Source of the DNA: an uncultured Lachnospiraceae bacterium
GTDB taxonomy: Bacteria > Bacillota > Clostridia > Lachnospirales > Lachnospiraceae
Assembly (NCBI GenBank): GCA_934352055.1
Contig: CAKRJY010000006.1
Location: 65,084-129,083, forward strand
DNA: 64,000 nt
Direction of reading: 5' to 3'
Shown here: one piece after another, positions 7,733-16,887 of the stretch
How the letters are laid out: each line of letters begins with the position of its first letter
Numbering within the stretch: the first letter of the stretch is position 1
Made by a program: the position numbers and the translations under genes
Notes under the pieces: model-generated
Seen by the model: only the letters and a program-made list of their open reading frames with translations
The model's database searches: none
Told to the model about the DNA's origin: nothing

Positions 7733-10066
7733 CTACTCCTCTGTCATAAAATACAGGCGGGATGCGTAATCCGGAAAATGACGTACTTCATCACTGTAGC
7801 CGGTTCCCACAAATGATTGCTTTAATTTAACACCATCGTACATAATAGAGGCTCCGCTGCAGATATAATCTTCAGTCTCTCCATCCATCTTTACAAATTT
7901 TGCCAACACATTATGTACCAGAGAATCCGGTTTTACATGAATCGGTGCTGCCGTATTGACGAGATCACCAAATTCTTTGATATTATATTTTCTTGGCAAA
8001 CCAACAAAATGATACAGGGCAAGCGGATCCAATCCCTTTGCCGTATATTTTTTAAACATCGCATTTGGCTGCACTTCTCTTTGCATAAGCATACCAATTG
8101 CCGTCTTTTTATCCTGCGATACCACATTCCATTGGAAGCAATTTCCGTTTTCTACGCGGTAAAAATCACCAAATTGCCATATGCTACGATATTCTTTATA
8201 CAGGGCAATCTGAGCCTTAATTTGCTCCAGTTCCTCTTTTGACATATCACACAAATTACATTCGTATCCAAGTACACCAAACGATGCCACAGCAAATCTG
8301 GATTCCAACGGTGTCACACGAAGCGTCTGGTGATTCGGACATGCAGATACATGTGCGGAAACACAAGACATTGGATAACCATAGCTATATCCGTTTTGGA
8401 TGACCAGACGACATACGGCATCCGTATTATCACTTGCCCAGATCTGTGGGAAATAGCAAAGCATACCCAGGTCAAAACGATTACCGCCTGCTGCACATCC
8501 TTCAAATAACACCTCCGGAAATGCCTCTGTCAATTCTTTTGCCAGGCGATACACACCTTGGATATAACGGTGCGCCACTTCCTGCTGTCGATCACTTGGC
8601 AAATATTGTGAATAGTAATCTGAAATAATACGATTCATATCCCACTTCACATAGGCAATATTTGCACTTCCTATCACATTTTTCATCTGTGCGATCATAT
8701 AATCCACAACCTCTGGATTGGCAAAATCAAGCACTCTTTGATTTCGGCCTTCTGCATGATCTTTTCCCGGAATTTCCATACTCCAATCCGGGTGCGCCCG
8801 ATATAAATCACTATCGACATTCACCATCTCCGGTTCCACCCAGATACCGAAAGAAAGTCCAAGATCATTCACTTTCTTGCAAAGTCCTGTCACACCATTT
8901 GGCAACTTCTTCGTATTCGGACTCCAGTCGCCCAGCGCTTTTGTGTCATTATCCCGCGTTCCAAACCAGCCATCATCCATAACAAACAGTTCCACGCCGA
9001 CGTCTTTTCCCATCTTTGCAAGACGCAGTAAGCTGCTCTCTGAAATGTCAAAATACGACGCTTCCCAGCTATTCAAAAGTACCGGTCGCTCTTTATGCTG
9101 CCAAGTTCCTCTTACCACATGTTCTCTTACAAACGGATGCATATGACTGCTTACACCAGAAAATCCTTCATGCGAAAATGTCATCACCGCTTCCGGAGCT
9201 TCAAACGCTTCCCCCGGTGCGATTTTAAACGCAAAATTGGTAGGATTGATGCCACTGACAATACGTGTTTTATCAAAACTGTTGACCTCCACAGCCTCGT
9301 AATGATTTCCACTGTATACCAGATTGAATCCATAACAATTTCCCATTTCCTCCGATGTTCCCGGTTCACTCACCATAAAAAATGGATTGCATCGGCTGGA
9401 AGAACTTCCGGTATAAGAGGAATTGACAAATTTTCCAATATTTACCGTCGTATCATAGCGGTTCATCTCCTTCGTCCATCCGCCATGGAATGATGTCACC
9501 ACATAACCTGCCTGGTTCAAATCCAGCTGCATACTCATCAACCGCGTAAGCTGCACCGGCTGTTCTGATTTATTGATAAATTTACTGCTTCGGACAATCA
9601 CATCTTCTTCCGGAAAAATGCTATATACCAGTTCTAAGAGAAAACCCTCATTTTTATCACGCAGATGTACCACCAATTGTTCCGCTGCTTCTGCATCCGC
9701 ATAAGTACTTGGCAATGTTTCCAAAGCCGCTTTGCCTTTCTTTTCTACAGCATCTATAAACACAAAATCCGTTGTACTGCTTCCGTCTGCACAAATCACC
9801 TCGATAAATGGTTCCCGGATATCTCCTTTCCCATAACCAGACATTTCTAAGCACATATCTTCTAAGGTAAAATTAAGATGCTTCTGGTCATAGGCAATCG
9901 TATTTCCCGGAGCAAAAGTATGTTTTTCCACCAAACTGGTACCATCCCCCAGTGCAATCTTTCTTCCATAATATAAATGCTCTAATTGTCCTGTCTCCAT
10001 CACGCGAAAAGCATAGGTGGTATCCTTTGTGTGCATTGCATATAAGTGATCATGAATTTCTATCAT
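7733..10066 (-). CDS. Alpha-galactosidase, glycoside hydrolase family 36
   Basis: This 777-residue cytoplasmic retaining enzyme should release terminal alpha-1,6-galactose from melibiose and the raffinose family. There is an N-terminal beta-sandwich and then a TIM barrel carrying FVMDDGWFG, the nucleophile motif KWDMNR and the acid/base motif ASDNTDA. There is no signal peptide. I chose the ATG at 10066 because GAGGAGG precedes it by six bases; the upstream frame to 10168 crosses an intercistronic hairpin and lacks a ribosome site. It is the last gene of the five-gene galactoside operon and ends five bases from element B. Confidence 0.95.
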   Translation of the reverse strand: MIEIHDHLYAMHTKDTTYAFRVMETGQLEHLYYGRKIALGDGTSLVEKHTFAPGNTIAYDQKHLNFTLEDMCLEMSGYGKGDIREPFIEVICADGSSTTDFVFIDAVEKKGKAALETLPSTYADAEAAEQLVVHLRDKNEGFLLELVYSIFPEEDVIVRSSKFINKSEQPVQLTRLMSMQLDLNQAGYVVTSFHGGWTKEMNRYDTTVNIGKFVNSSYTGSSSSRCNPFFMVSEPGTSEEMGNCYGFNLVYSGNHYEAVEVNSFDKTRIVSGINPTNFAFKIAPGEAFEAPEAVMTFSHEGFSGVSSHMHPFVREHVVRGTWQHKERPVLLNSWEASYFDISESSLLRLAKMGKDVGVELFVMDDGWFGTRDNDTKALGDWSPNTKKLPNGVTGLCKKVNDLGLSFGIWVEPEMVNVDSDLYRAHPDWSMEIPGKDHAEGRNQRVLDFANPEVVDYMIAQMKNVIGSANIAYVKWDMNRIISDYYSQYLPSDRQQEVAHRYIQGVYRLAKELTEAFPEVLFEGCAAGGNRFDLGMLCYFPQIWASDNTDAVCRLVIQNGYSYGYPMSCVSAHVSACPNHQTLRVTPLESRFAVASFGVLGYECNLCDMSKEELEQIKAQIALYKEYRSIWQFGDFYRVENGNCFQWNVVSQDKKTAIGMLMQREVQPNAMFKKYTAKGLDPLALYHFVGLPRKYNIKEFGDLVNTAAPIHVKPDSLVHNVLAKFVKMDGETEDYICSGASIMYDGVKLKQSFVGTGYSDEVRHFPDYASRLYFMTEE

Positions 10067-10078
10067 ATTCTTCCTCCT

Positions 10079-10123
10079 CGTTAGTCGCAGAGATGCCGGA
10101 GGGACATCCCGCCGGCACCTAAC
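10079..10123 (-). promoter_or_regulatory. Intercistronic hairpin before the alpha-galactosidase gene
   Basis: The GC-rich stem GCCGG (10095-10099) / CCGGC (10112-10116) encloses GGGA/TCCC, and an outer GTTAG/CTAAC pair extends it. There is no T-run, so it is more likely an mRNA stability or processing element than a terminator. It would let the last gene be expressed differently from the symporter before it. Confidence 0.5.
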
Positions 10124-10133
10124 ACCTGCTGCA

Positions 10134-11537
10134 CTATTTTCTACTGTGTAATTCTTCTGTGATCTCATTCATCTTTGTATCTGTCAAAATATACTTTTTA
10201 GCAAATACAATCGCGCCAATCACCAAAACAACAATCGGTATCAATGTCATAGAAAAACGCAGTCCCATTCTGGAACCTTCTGCAATTGGTTCTACAATCA
10301 CAGCTTCCTTATCACTGCTGATATGGAAAATGTACAATACCATAGACGATACAAATCCTGCGATACCAGAAGCAAGTTTTACAACAAATGTCTGCATAGA
10401 GAAAATCACAGATTCGTCTCTTCGATGGTTCTTTAACTCACCGTAATCAACTGTGTTTGCAAGAAAGATGGTGATGATAACGTTTAACACACCTACCGCT
10501 GACATAATCAATGCTGCCGGAATCAAAAGCAACGCTACATTTGTTGCTCCCGCTAAAGATACCACAATAATAATGATATAACCTGCGATTGCCATACCAA
10601 AACATGTATAAAAAATCTTAACCGTATCCATAAACTTACGAAGGATTGGGAAAAACAGCATCATGGAAAGAATCTGGAAGCCGCCGCCCACCATATTAAA
10701 TAAAGTAAAATCTCCCTGATAAGAATTCGGACTGAAATCATATTTCAAGAAGAAATATACCAGCTGTTGTGTAATATAAAGTGCCGTGTTAATCATGACA
10801 ATCGCTACAACCACCGTCATCGCCTGATCGTTTTGCACCAACGCTTTAAACATATCTTTAATAGACGCAGCCTTCATATCAACCGTTGATTTTTCTTTGA
10901 TACAAAAACAGGTAATACAAATAAAAATCACAAACAAAACAGCAATAATCAATGCAAATTTACTATACCCCAGACGATTGATTTCATTGTCTGTTGTTCC
11001 GCCGCACATTTTACCAAGCGCTGCCACACTCATAACCGTAATAATAGAAATCAGCGCAGAACCCACACCTGCACAAGAACGGGCAAAGGCAGACAAGCTT
11101 TCTCTTTCTTTCCCGGATTCTGTAAATGCCGGTACCATAGACCAGTATGGAATATCCATCATGGTATATGTCATTCCCCAGAGAATGTAGGTTACCGATG
11201 CGTACGCAATCAATCCAGCCCCATCAAGCTCTGGCGGAATAGAGAACATCAAATATAAAACCACTGCATTGGTAATGGTTCCAATCAAAAGCCAAGGACG
11301 AAACTTACCCCATTTTGTCTTCGTTTTTGCAACGATTACACCCATAATCGGATCATTAAACGCATCAAAAACACGCGCCACCATCAAAAGAACCGCGATT
11401 GCTGCAGCACTGATACCCATAACATCCAAAAAATAAATGGATATGTATGACGCTGACAGCATATAAACCATATCTTTGCCGACTGCACCAATACCATAGG
11501 CGAACTTCTCTTTGCCATTTAACTTCTTTGTTTCCAT
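10134..11537 (-). CDS. GPH-family sugar:cation symporter (MelB-like)
   Basis: The 467-residue, twelve-helix transporter of the glycoside-pentoside-hexuronide family would import a galactoside with Na+ or H+. It begins with KLNGKEKFAYGIGAVGKDMVY, the usual GPH start, and has the conserved NDPIMG block followed by KTKWGKFRPW in the loop between helices 2 and 3. AAGGAGG precedes the ATG. It is the fourth gene of the operon, between the unrecognised GT-B-like gene (27-bp gap) and the alpha-galactosidase. Context suggests melibiose, raffinose or galacto-oligosaccharides, but GPH specificity cannot be read from sequence. Confidence 0.93.
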   Translation of the reverse strand: METKKLNGKEKFAYGIGAVGKDMVYMLSASYISIYFLDVMGISAAAIAVLLMVARVFDAFNDPIMGVIVAKTKTKWGKFRPWLLIGTITNAVVLYLMFSIPPELDGAGLIAYASVTYILWGMTYTMMDIPYWSMVPAFTESGKERESLSAFARSCAGVGSALISIITVMSVAALGKMCGGTTDNEINRLGYSKFALIIAVLFVIFICITCFCIKEKSTVDMKAASIKDMFKALVQNDQAMTVVVAIVMINTALYITQQLVYFFLKYDFSPNSYQGDFTLFNMVGGGFQILSMMLFFPILRKFMDTVKIFYTCFGMAIAGYIIIIVVSLAGATNVALLLIPAALIMSAVGVLNVIITIFLANTVDYGELKNHRRDESVIFSMQTFVVKLASGIAGFVSSMVLYIFHISSDKEAVIVEPIAEGSRMGLRFSMTLIPIVVLVIGAIVFAKKYILTDTKMNEITEELHSRK

Positions 11538-11564
11538 GTTACAAACCTCCTTATATAACCCCTT

Positions 11565-13034
11565 TTACTTGTCCTTTTCTTTTAATCCCATGGCAATTTC
11601 TACCACTTTATAAGCACCATCATATAGACCAATCGACTTGTTTAGTTTGATGCTGTCACACATCTCTGCAAGCAACTGTTCATCTTTCATAAACATATCT
11701 ATCATCTGCAATGTATGTGGGATATCGCGACACTCCAGCGTTCCATCTCCCATCTCTGCCGAATGAATTGCTCCCCACATTTCATGTTTTCCTACACGCT
11801 TGATAAAAAGCTTTGGTACCGGATAAAATGCCAGTTCACTTGGTTTTGTCACAAGTACATCCGCACTTCTCATCAAAAGATTCGTGCAGTATACCGCCTC
11901 AAAAATATTTTCATGATAAAAAGCGTGAATACCGGTAACCGATCCTTGCAACGCTTCCTCTGCAAATACCGTTGTCTCTCCAAATGCATTGAAATGTTCG
12001 GTAGCTATTTCTGCCAATTCCGGAATTTCCTGTAAAAGATCATCCCAGACATTTTTATAATCTCCAACATTCACATAAAGTGCTGCCTCATCTTTTTTGA
12101 TCATCGGCAACAGATATGTAATGATTGCTGCAAAAATTTCCTTTTGCGCACCGGCGCCACCAATCGTAAGGAGAAAACGCATAGGTTCTTTCTTCTTCTT
12201 TCTTGCCATTCTCGCATCACAATCTGCTTCTATATTAGAAACAAGCTCATGGTCAATATAATGACCGGTATATACAAGTGCGTCATTTGGCATTTCCTTG
12301 CAGACAGCATCCCCATTCATCCCATTGCAGATACGATATCCCATGTAGGCATTTTTACATTGAATGGTATGCACACTTCCCTCTGCAAAATGGAGTGCCA
12401 TAGGCCAGTTGTCCGGAATCGCATTTACCACATACTTCATACCCGCATGAACAGCTGCCTGCGCAGGCCATACATGTGTACCAATCACCGGAATATCTTT
12501 TGGCACATTGCGATAAACCGGTGCCATCAATTCTGCATTTTTCTGATCTGCGGCATTGTACTTTAACTGGCGAAACGTTTCATAATTTGTCGGTTCCCAG
12601 ATAAATTTATTAAATAATGCATTCTTTGATAAACGGGATCCCAACGAATACAAATCATTTTGTGCACTGATCACCTTGGTACAGGTTGTCTGCGGATAAC
12701 TGTTCAAATCCATCCAATATGGTGTATATCCCATCGCTTTTGCAGCGGATGCCATCGCCATAGAAATACGATAATGTCCAAATCCCATACGGATATTTCC
12801 TACAATGATTCCCTTCTCATGATCAAACTGCTCTGGGCTCTCCCCCTCTTTTAAAAGAATGTCATACACACCAAGAGCATCGCCAATACAATCATTTTTC
12901 TGGATATAAACCGGATAATCTGCATTTGCATCATCACCAAATTTCTTTGCGAATTTCTCTTTTGATTTGACTGCCTTTTTATAAATTTTGTCACTCATGA
13001 CATTTCCAAAAATTACTTTTGATTTTTCTTCCAT
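11565..13034 (-). CDS. Unrecognised GT-B-fold-like protein of the galactoside operon
   Basis: I do not recognise this 489-residue family with certainty. It has two halves like a GT-B glycosyltransferase. The N-terminal half carries GNIRMGFGHYRISMAMASA (about residues 78-96), similar to the GGGH...A start of MurG/MGDG-synthase-like enzymes. The C-terminal half has LLTIGGAGAQKEIF and later TKPSELAFYPVPKLFI, matching in place the nucleotide-sugar site of that group. There is no signal peptide or membrane helix. The ATG lies one base after the TAA of the beta-galactosidase gene, so translation is coupled. Because it is embedded between two glycosidases and a transporter, a role in galactoside metabolism is likely; activity may be transfer, phosphorolysis or regulation. 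Confidence 0.8.
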   Translation of the reverse strand: MEEKSKVIFGNVMSDKIYKKAVKSKEKFAKKFGDDANADYPVYIQKNDCIGDALGVYDILLKEGESPEQFDHEKGIIVGNIRMGFGHYRISMAMASAAKAMGYTPYWMDLNSYPQTTCTKVISAQNDLYSLGSRLSKNALFNKFIWEPTNYETFRQLKYNAADQKNAELMAPVYRNVPKDIPVIGTHVWPAQAAVHAGMKYVVNAIPDNWPMALHFAEGSVHTIQCKNAYMGYRICNGMNGDAVCKEMPNDALVYTGHYIDHELVSNIEADCDARMARKKKKEPMRFLLTIGGAGAQKEIFAAIITYLLPMIKKDEAALYVNVGDYKNVWDDLLQEIPELAEIATEHFNAFGETTVFAEEALQGSVTGIHAFYHENIFEAVYCTNLLMRSADVLVTKPSELAFYPVPKLFIKRVGKHEMWGAIHSAEMGDGTLECRDIPHTLQMIDMFMKDEQLLAEMCDSIKLNKSIGLYDGAYKVVEIAMGLKEKDK

Positions 13035-13035
13035 T

Positions 13036-15480
13036 TTAGCTGTCCTCCCTTATCTGCTGTACTTCCAATGGTATGGTAACTGTTTCCATGCCTTCGCATT
13101 GCAGCGTAACACTCGCCATACCGCTTCTCCCCGTAGACTTGATGTAAATTCCGGTAGCGCCCCCGCGAAGTGGTACGGTAGCAGGTCCAATCACTTCCAC
13201 CGGACCTTCTGTTGTAACGGTAAGTGCTTCCTGCATATAGTAAAGCTGGTTTCCATACTCATCTACCGCGCGCACACGAAGTTCTATTACGTCATAGGTA
13301 ATACCTTCGATCAAACATGTCGCCGACGCCTGTACTGCCAAAGCAGCTTTTTTCATTGGCGTCTTTATCAGAGACCTGACGACCTTTCCATCTTTTATCG
13401 CATCGAAACGATACTGTTTGGATTCTCCACCCCAGTCTCCTACATACTTGTTATACAGCCTGACCGCCTCGTTTGGATTCATGTGATACAAAAGAAGCAG
13501 CTGCAACACATCCCACAATAATTTCGGTGTCAGGCGCATCCCATGCATTGCCACCTGGTTCAGCCCATCCTTTACAATCTTCGCTTGCCTTTTACTATAT
13601 CCCTCTTCTTTTACAAGCACATCGCCCACATAATCATCAATTAAAATCGGTCCATGCGCCAGATGTTTGTATCCGGAATCCTTTTGCGTATATTCCTTGA
13701 TTAAAATATTATTTTTAAACATCTGCACACAATCGGCATTGGTAATAAGATAGGTATCCCCTCTATTACATGCCGGGTGTTCTCCTATATCCATCGTAGA
13801 TGACAATTCCAGTACAGGTCTTTTTGCTTCCTGACTTGCATAGATTGCCGCTGCCGGCTTCGGATTGCGGAACATATCCATCACGCCATGGTAACAAATG
13901 CGATCACCACTGCCAAAGTCCTTGTGCGTATTATAATCAAACATACACCAGCCAAAGCTTCCGGCAATATCATCCTGTGCTGCTATCGCATCCAAAACAT
14001 TTGCATGACGAATCATATGCTCGCGTCTGTGTTCTTCCCAGTCAAACATCTTTGTCGGATACATATGTCCATTGTATTCTGTCACCAGATAAGGCTTTTC
14101 TACAGCAGACGTCACGTTTCCTTTCGGTTCACAGCCACGGTTCGAACCACTGTGTACAAAATCATTGTAGGTATAAACATCCTCCAGCAGATGACTCTTT
14201 TTCATTGCCCGCACACCACCGGTCTGTCTCGTATCATCCAGTTCGTGTGCCACCGCATTCGTCCGCTCGTAAAATGCATCATCATCCTGCGATTCGTTGA
14301 TACGCACACCCCACAGAATAATGGATGGATGGTTGCGATACTGTGTTACCATTTCACGCACATTCTGGATTGCCTGCTCTTTCCATGCTTCTGCCCCAAT
14401 GTGCTGCCAACCCGGTATTTCTGTAAACACCAGAAGTCCTAACCGATCACATTCATCAATAAAATACTGGGATTGCGGATAATGAGATGTCCGGACGGCA
14501 TTTACAGATAATTCTTCTTTCAGAATCTTTGCATCCAATCTCTGCATGGACTCCGGCATCGCATAGCCTACATACGCATAACTCTGATGACGATTCAATC
14601 CGCGGATTTTCACTTTTCTTCCATTCAGATAAAAACCATCCTTTTGGAATACCGCATCACGAAATCCTATGATTGTTTTCTTTTCATCCACAACCTGACC
14701 TTGATACAGCAGCTGCGTCACAACCTCGTATACCTTTGGGCTTTCCACATCCCATAATGCAACATCCGATATCTGTGCCCGTAAGGAAGATGTCGCAATC
14801 ATAGACTCCAGCACGACGGTATCTCCCACCAATTGCCGAACGCCTACCTCTCCACGACGCACGGCATCCTCTGCTTCTTTGGAAAATGTCAGTTCCGATG
14901 TCAAAATCCCTTCTCGTCGCACCGCTGCAATCTCCTCTGCAGACATTCCTTCCGTCACCACAGGATTTACAAAGGTCGGTTTTACAAAAATATCTTCTAT
15001 ATAAATAGGATTCTTTATTTCCAGATAGACATCACGATAAATACCACCGTATGTCATGTAATCAATCACAAAACCAAACGGAGGCTGGTCCAGATTCTCG
15101 TGCGAATCCACCACGACTGTCAGCAAATTATCCGTTCCATATACCAGTGCATCCGACAGATCGACTGTAAAAGCGGTATATCCACAATGATGCTCTGCCA
15201 CCTTTTTGCCCGCCACATATACTTTTGCCTCGTGACCTACAGCTTCAAATGTCAGCAAAACTTTTTTATTCTGCCATCCCTCCGGAGCATATAACATACG
15301 CTGATAGCAACAGCACATCTGATAGATCTGTTCATCAAAATAATGGTATGGTGTCTCTTTACACGTATGCGGCAGACACACCGACTGTGCCTTTGCTGTA
15401 TCCATCGTATCCTGTATCATGTCATCTGTGAAGTTTTCTGAAAAAAGCCAGTCTCTCATCAAATAGATACGGTCATTCAT
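13036..15480 (-). CDS. Glycoside hydrolase family 2 (probable beta-galactosidase)
   Basis: The 814-residue cytoplasmic enzyme has the GH2 layout: an N-terminal sugar-binding jelly roll (LTFEAVGHEAKVYVAGKKV), an immunoglobulin-like domain, a TIM barrel, and C-terminal sandwich domains. The acid/base glutamate lies in NHPSIILWGVRINESQ and the nucleophile in LVTEYNGHMYP. I chose the ATG at 15480: the GAGAGG site directly touches the ATG at 15489, which is too close, but is nine bases from the next one. The tetR stop is only 14 bases upstream. Beta-galactosidase fits the alpha-galactosidase and galT context; beta-glucuronidase or another GH2 activity is possible. Confidence 0.92.
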   Translation of the reverse strand: MNDRIYLMRDWLFSENFTDDMIQDTMDTAKAQSVCLPHTCKETPYHYFDEQIYQMCCCYQRMLYAPEGWQNKKVLLTFEAVGHEAKVYVAGKKVAEHHCGYTAFTVDLSDALVYGTDNLLTVVVDSHENLDQPPFGFVIDYMTYGGIYRDVYLEIKNPIYIEDIFVKPTFVNPVVTEGMSAEEIAAVRREGILTSELTFSKEAEDAVRRGEVGVRQLVGDTVVLESMIATSSLRAQISDVALWDVESPKVYEVVTQLLYQGQVVDEKKTIIGFRDAVFQKDGFYLNGRKVKIRGLNRHQSYAYVGYAMPESMQRLDAKILKEELSVNAVRTSHYPQSQYFIDECDRLGLLVFTEIPGWQHIGAEAWKEQAIQNVREMVTQYRNHPSIILWGVRINESQDDDAFYERTNAVAHELDDTRQTGGVRAMKKSHLLEDVYTYNDFVHSGSNRGCEPKGNVTSAVEKPYLVTEYNGHMYPTKMFDWEEHRREHMIRHANVLDAIAAQDDIAGSFGWCMFDYNTHKDFGSGDRICYHGVMDMFRNPKPAAAIYASQEAKRPVLELSSTMDIGEHPACNRGDTYLITNADCVQMFKNNILIKEYTQKDSGYKHLAHGPILIDDYVGDVLVKEEGYSKRQAKIVKDGLNQVAMHGMRLTPKLLWDVLQLLLLYHMNPNEAVRLYNKYVGDWGGESKQYRFDAIKDGKVVRSLIKTPMKKAALAVQASATCLIEGITYDVIELRVRAVDEYGNQLYYMQEALTVTTEGPVEVIGPATVPLRGGATGIYIKSTGRSGMASVTLQCEGMETVTIPLEVQQIREDS

Positions 15481-15494
15481 ATCTTTCATCCTCT

Positions 15495-16052
15495 CTATCT
15501 ATGTACCACAATTCCATCGACCATAATCGTAACCAGTTCTTCTAATGCCTTCATGTAATCAATGCCTGCTTTTTGGAGCTCGTCTCCCATAATAAAACGT
15601 TCCACTGCGGACTCAAAGACCAGCTGAAAAATACGAAAATCTACCGGTCGGATCAGTCCTTCTTCCACGCCCTGTTCTAACAGACTGTTTGTCATCTCCC
15701 AGCCGCTTTCCAAACGTTCTTTTACTCGCTCATATACCTGTGGATGCTTATCGCGTAAGACATAAAATTGTGTAAAATCAAATTCTGTATAATTTTCCGG
15801 CATAACACCTAGTATCTTTCGAATTTTTTGCAGCAAGGATAAATGTTTATCCTCCATCACCATGGCTTCGCTTTCCTTAATGTAATCAAACACATAATCT
15901 ACCATAGCCAGTAATAATTCATTTTTATCAGAAAAAACCGTGTATATGGTTTTCTTGCTCATTCCAAGTTCCGTCGCCAGTTCATCCATCGTAAATCTGA
16001 CACCCTGTCTCGCCACAATTCGTAGTGCACCCTCTATAATTCTTTTTTCCAT
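15495..16052 (-). CDS. TetR-family transcriptional regulator of the galactoside operon
   Basis: The 185-residue protein has the TetR helix-turn-helix at residues 22-42 (FTMDELATELGMSKKTIYTVFSDK) and an unassigned ligand-binding C-terminus. A GTG nine bases earlier is in frame but overlaps the AGGAGGTG ribosome site, so I use the ATG at 16052, six bases after it. It is the first gene of the five-gene operon, and a perfect inverted repeat just downstream of the promoter (16088-16105) makes autoregulation likely. The ligand is probably a galactoside or a metabolite of it, which is inference. Confidence 0.92.
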   Translation of the reverse strand: MEKRIIEGALRIVARQGVRFTMDELATELGMSKKTIYTVFSDKNELLLAMVDYVFDYIKESEAMVMEDKHLSLLQKIRKILGVMPENYTEFDFTQFYVLRDKHPQVYERVKERLESGWEMTNSLLEQGVEEGLIRPVDFRIFQLVFESAVERFIMGDELQKAGIDYMKALEELVTIMVDGIVVHR

Positions 16053-16087
16053 GTCCGTCACCTCCTGTTTTTCGTCTCGGAAACCAG

Positions 16088-16105
16088 AAAACTAAAAATA
16101 GTTTT
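16088..16105. promoter_or_regulatory. Candidate TetR operator
   Basis: AAAACTA-AAAA-TAGTTTT is a perfect 7-bp inverted repeat with a four-base spacer. It lies between the predicted transcription start and the tetR ATG, where binding would block the operon. Confidence 0.6.
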
Positions 16106-16117
16106 ATCGTTTCCTCT

Positions 16118-16146
16118 ATTGTAACACCTCATTTTTCCAGCCGCAA
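16118..16146 (-). promoter_or_regulatory. Promoter of the tetR-galactoside operon
   Basis: On the minus strand, TTGCGG (16146-16141), a 17-bp spacer and TACAAT (16123-16118) form a sigma-A-type promoter. The inverted repeat at 16088-16105 follows the expected start site. Confidence 0.6.
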
Positions 16147-16402
16147 CACAGCATATATGACAAAATTCCTATCCTATTTTTGGCAAATATTTTAAAACAT
16201 AAAATTTTATGCAATATATACGAATTCCTTGTTTTTTCTTTCACATACCATCCTGTCCTTCTATGAATTATCGTATTTTTGCACAAATTCCATGCACTGT
16301 TTTTGTGCACTTTCACTATTCCTATTTTTACCCCTATTGTCATTTCTCTTATAAAACAGCTTGTTTTTATGCTTTTTGCACAATTTTATATCATTGTTTT
16401 TG

Positions 16403-16431
16403 TTGACATTTACCATGCGCGGTGCTATAGT
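16403..16431 (+). promoter_or_regulatory. Strong promoter of the small-protein pair
   Basis: TTGACA (16403-16408), a 17-bp spacer and TATAGT (16426-16431) form a near-consensus sigma-A promoter, 55 bp before the first small ORF. The 16124-16402 stretch before it is AT-rich with no gene that I can support. Confidence 0.75.
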
Positions 16432-16486
16432 AAGGTCATCAAAGGAAAGGAACCTTTGAAAAGAACATAGAAAGGAGATGACAGAT

Positions 16487-16612
16487 ATGTATAACATGTA
16501 TAACGACGCATTCGGAACATTATTTGTTGAGTACGACAAGTACACAAACGAAACAGAAGCAAATGGTCAGACACCTGTTTCACTTTTAAGATTTGCTCTT
16601 GGACAGTTCTAA
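16487..16612 (+). CDS. Small protein, 41 aa, paralogue of the next ORF
   Basis: A ribosome site AAAGGAG sits nine bases before the ATG and a near-consensus promoter lies upstream. The protein is short, without signal peptide or membrane helix, and rich in Tyr, Phe, Asn and Thr. It aligns with the following 39-aa protein over most of its length: G...F/V..Y.KY..E.E.NG...VS.L/F.R/K.F/Y.A.G. Two adjacent copies with matching ribosome sites are strong evidence that both are translated. I do not know the family. A second in-frame ATG three codons later is also possible. The pair lies between the divergent tetR operon and galT. Confidence 0.8.
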   Translation: MYNMYNDAFGTLFVEYDKYTNETEANGQTPVSLLRFALGQF

Positions 16613-16667
16613 GAACAATAAAACATTATCATTATGAAAAAGCATAAATTGAAAGGAGATATGAATT

Positions 16668-16787
16668 ATGGAATTCTCAAATAGTCTTGGATATGTAGTT
16701 TACAATTACGGAAAGTATGTAGAAACACAGGAAAAGAATGGCGAAAAAGCTGTATCATTCTTCAAGTATGCTTTTGGTGAAAGATAA
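16668..16787 (+). CDS. Small protein, 39 aa, paralogue of the previous ORF
   Basis: It begins 55 bases after the previous stop, again with AAAGGAG nine bases before the ATG. An earlier ATG at 16661 is out of frame and stops after seven codons. The sequence keeps the shared pattern: a Gly-Tyr start, YGKYVETQEKNG, then VSFFKYAFGE. Charge is balanced and there is no obvious export signal. Tandem duplication with divergence of the termini suggests a family under selection, perhaps two subunits or two variants of one peptide. Function unknown. A bidirectional terminator follows at 16846. Confidence 0.8.
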   Translation: MEFSNSLGYVVYNYGKYVETQEKNGEKAVSFFKYAFGER

Positions 16788-16845
16788 TTTACCAAAAGCA
16801 CCAAACCTTGGAAATAATCGGCGACAGCCGTTCATCTCATAAATC

Positions 16846-16881
16846 AAAAAAGACCCGGCCAATTGCCAGGTCTCTTTTTTT
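16846..16881. terminator. Bidirectional terminator between the small proteins and galT
   Basis: The stem AGACC.GGC / GCC.GGTCT has an A-run before and a T-run (seven T) after, serving the plus-strand small ORFs and the minus-strand galT that ends at 16888. Confidence 0.85.
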
Positions 16882-16887
16882 ATTCTT

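Noticed and set aside
9095..9493. Long plus-strand ORFs opposite the alpha-galactosidase and beta-galactosidase genes
   Set aside because: Their translations are Cys/His/Ser-rich shadows of strongly supported minus-strand enzymes and they lack ribosome sites.
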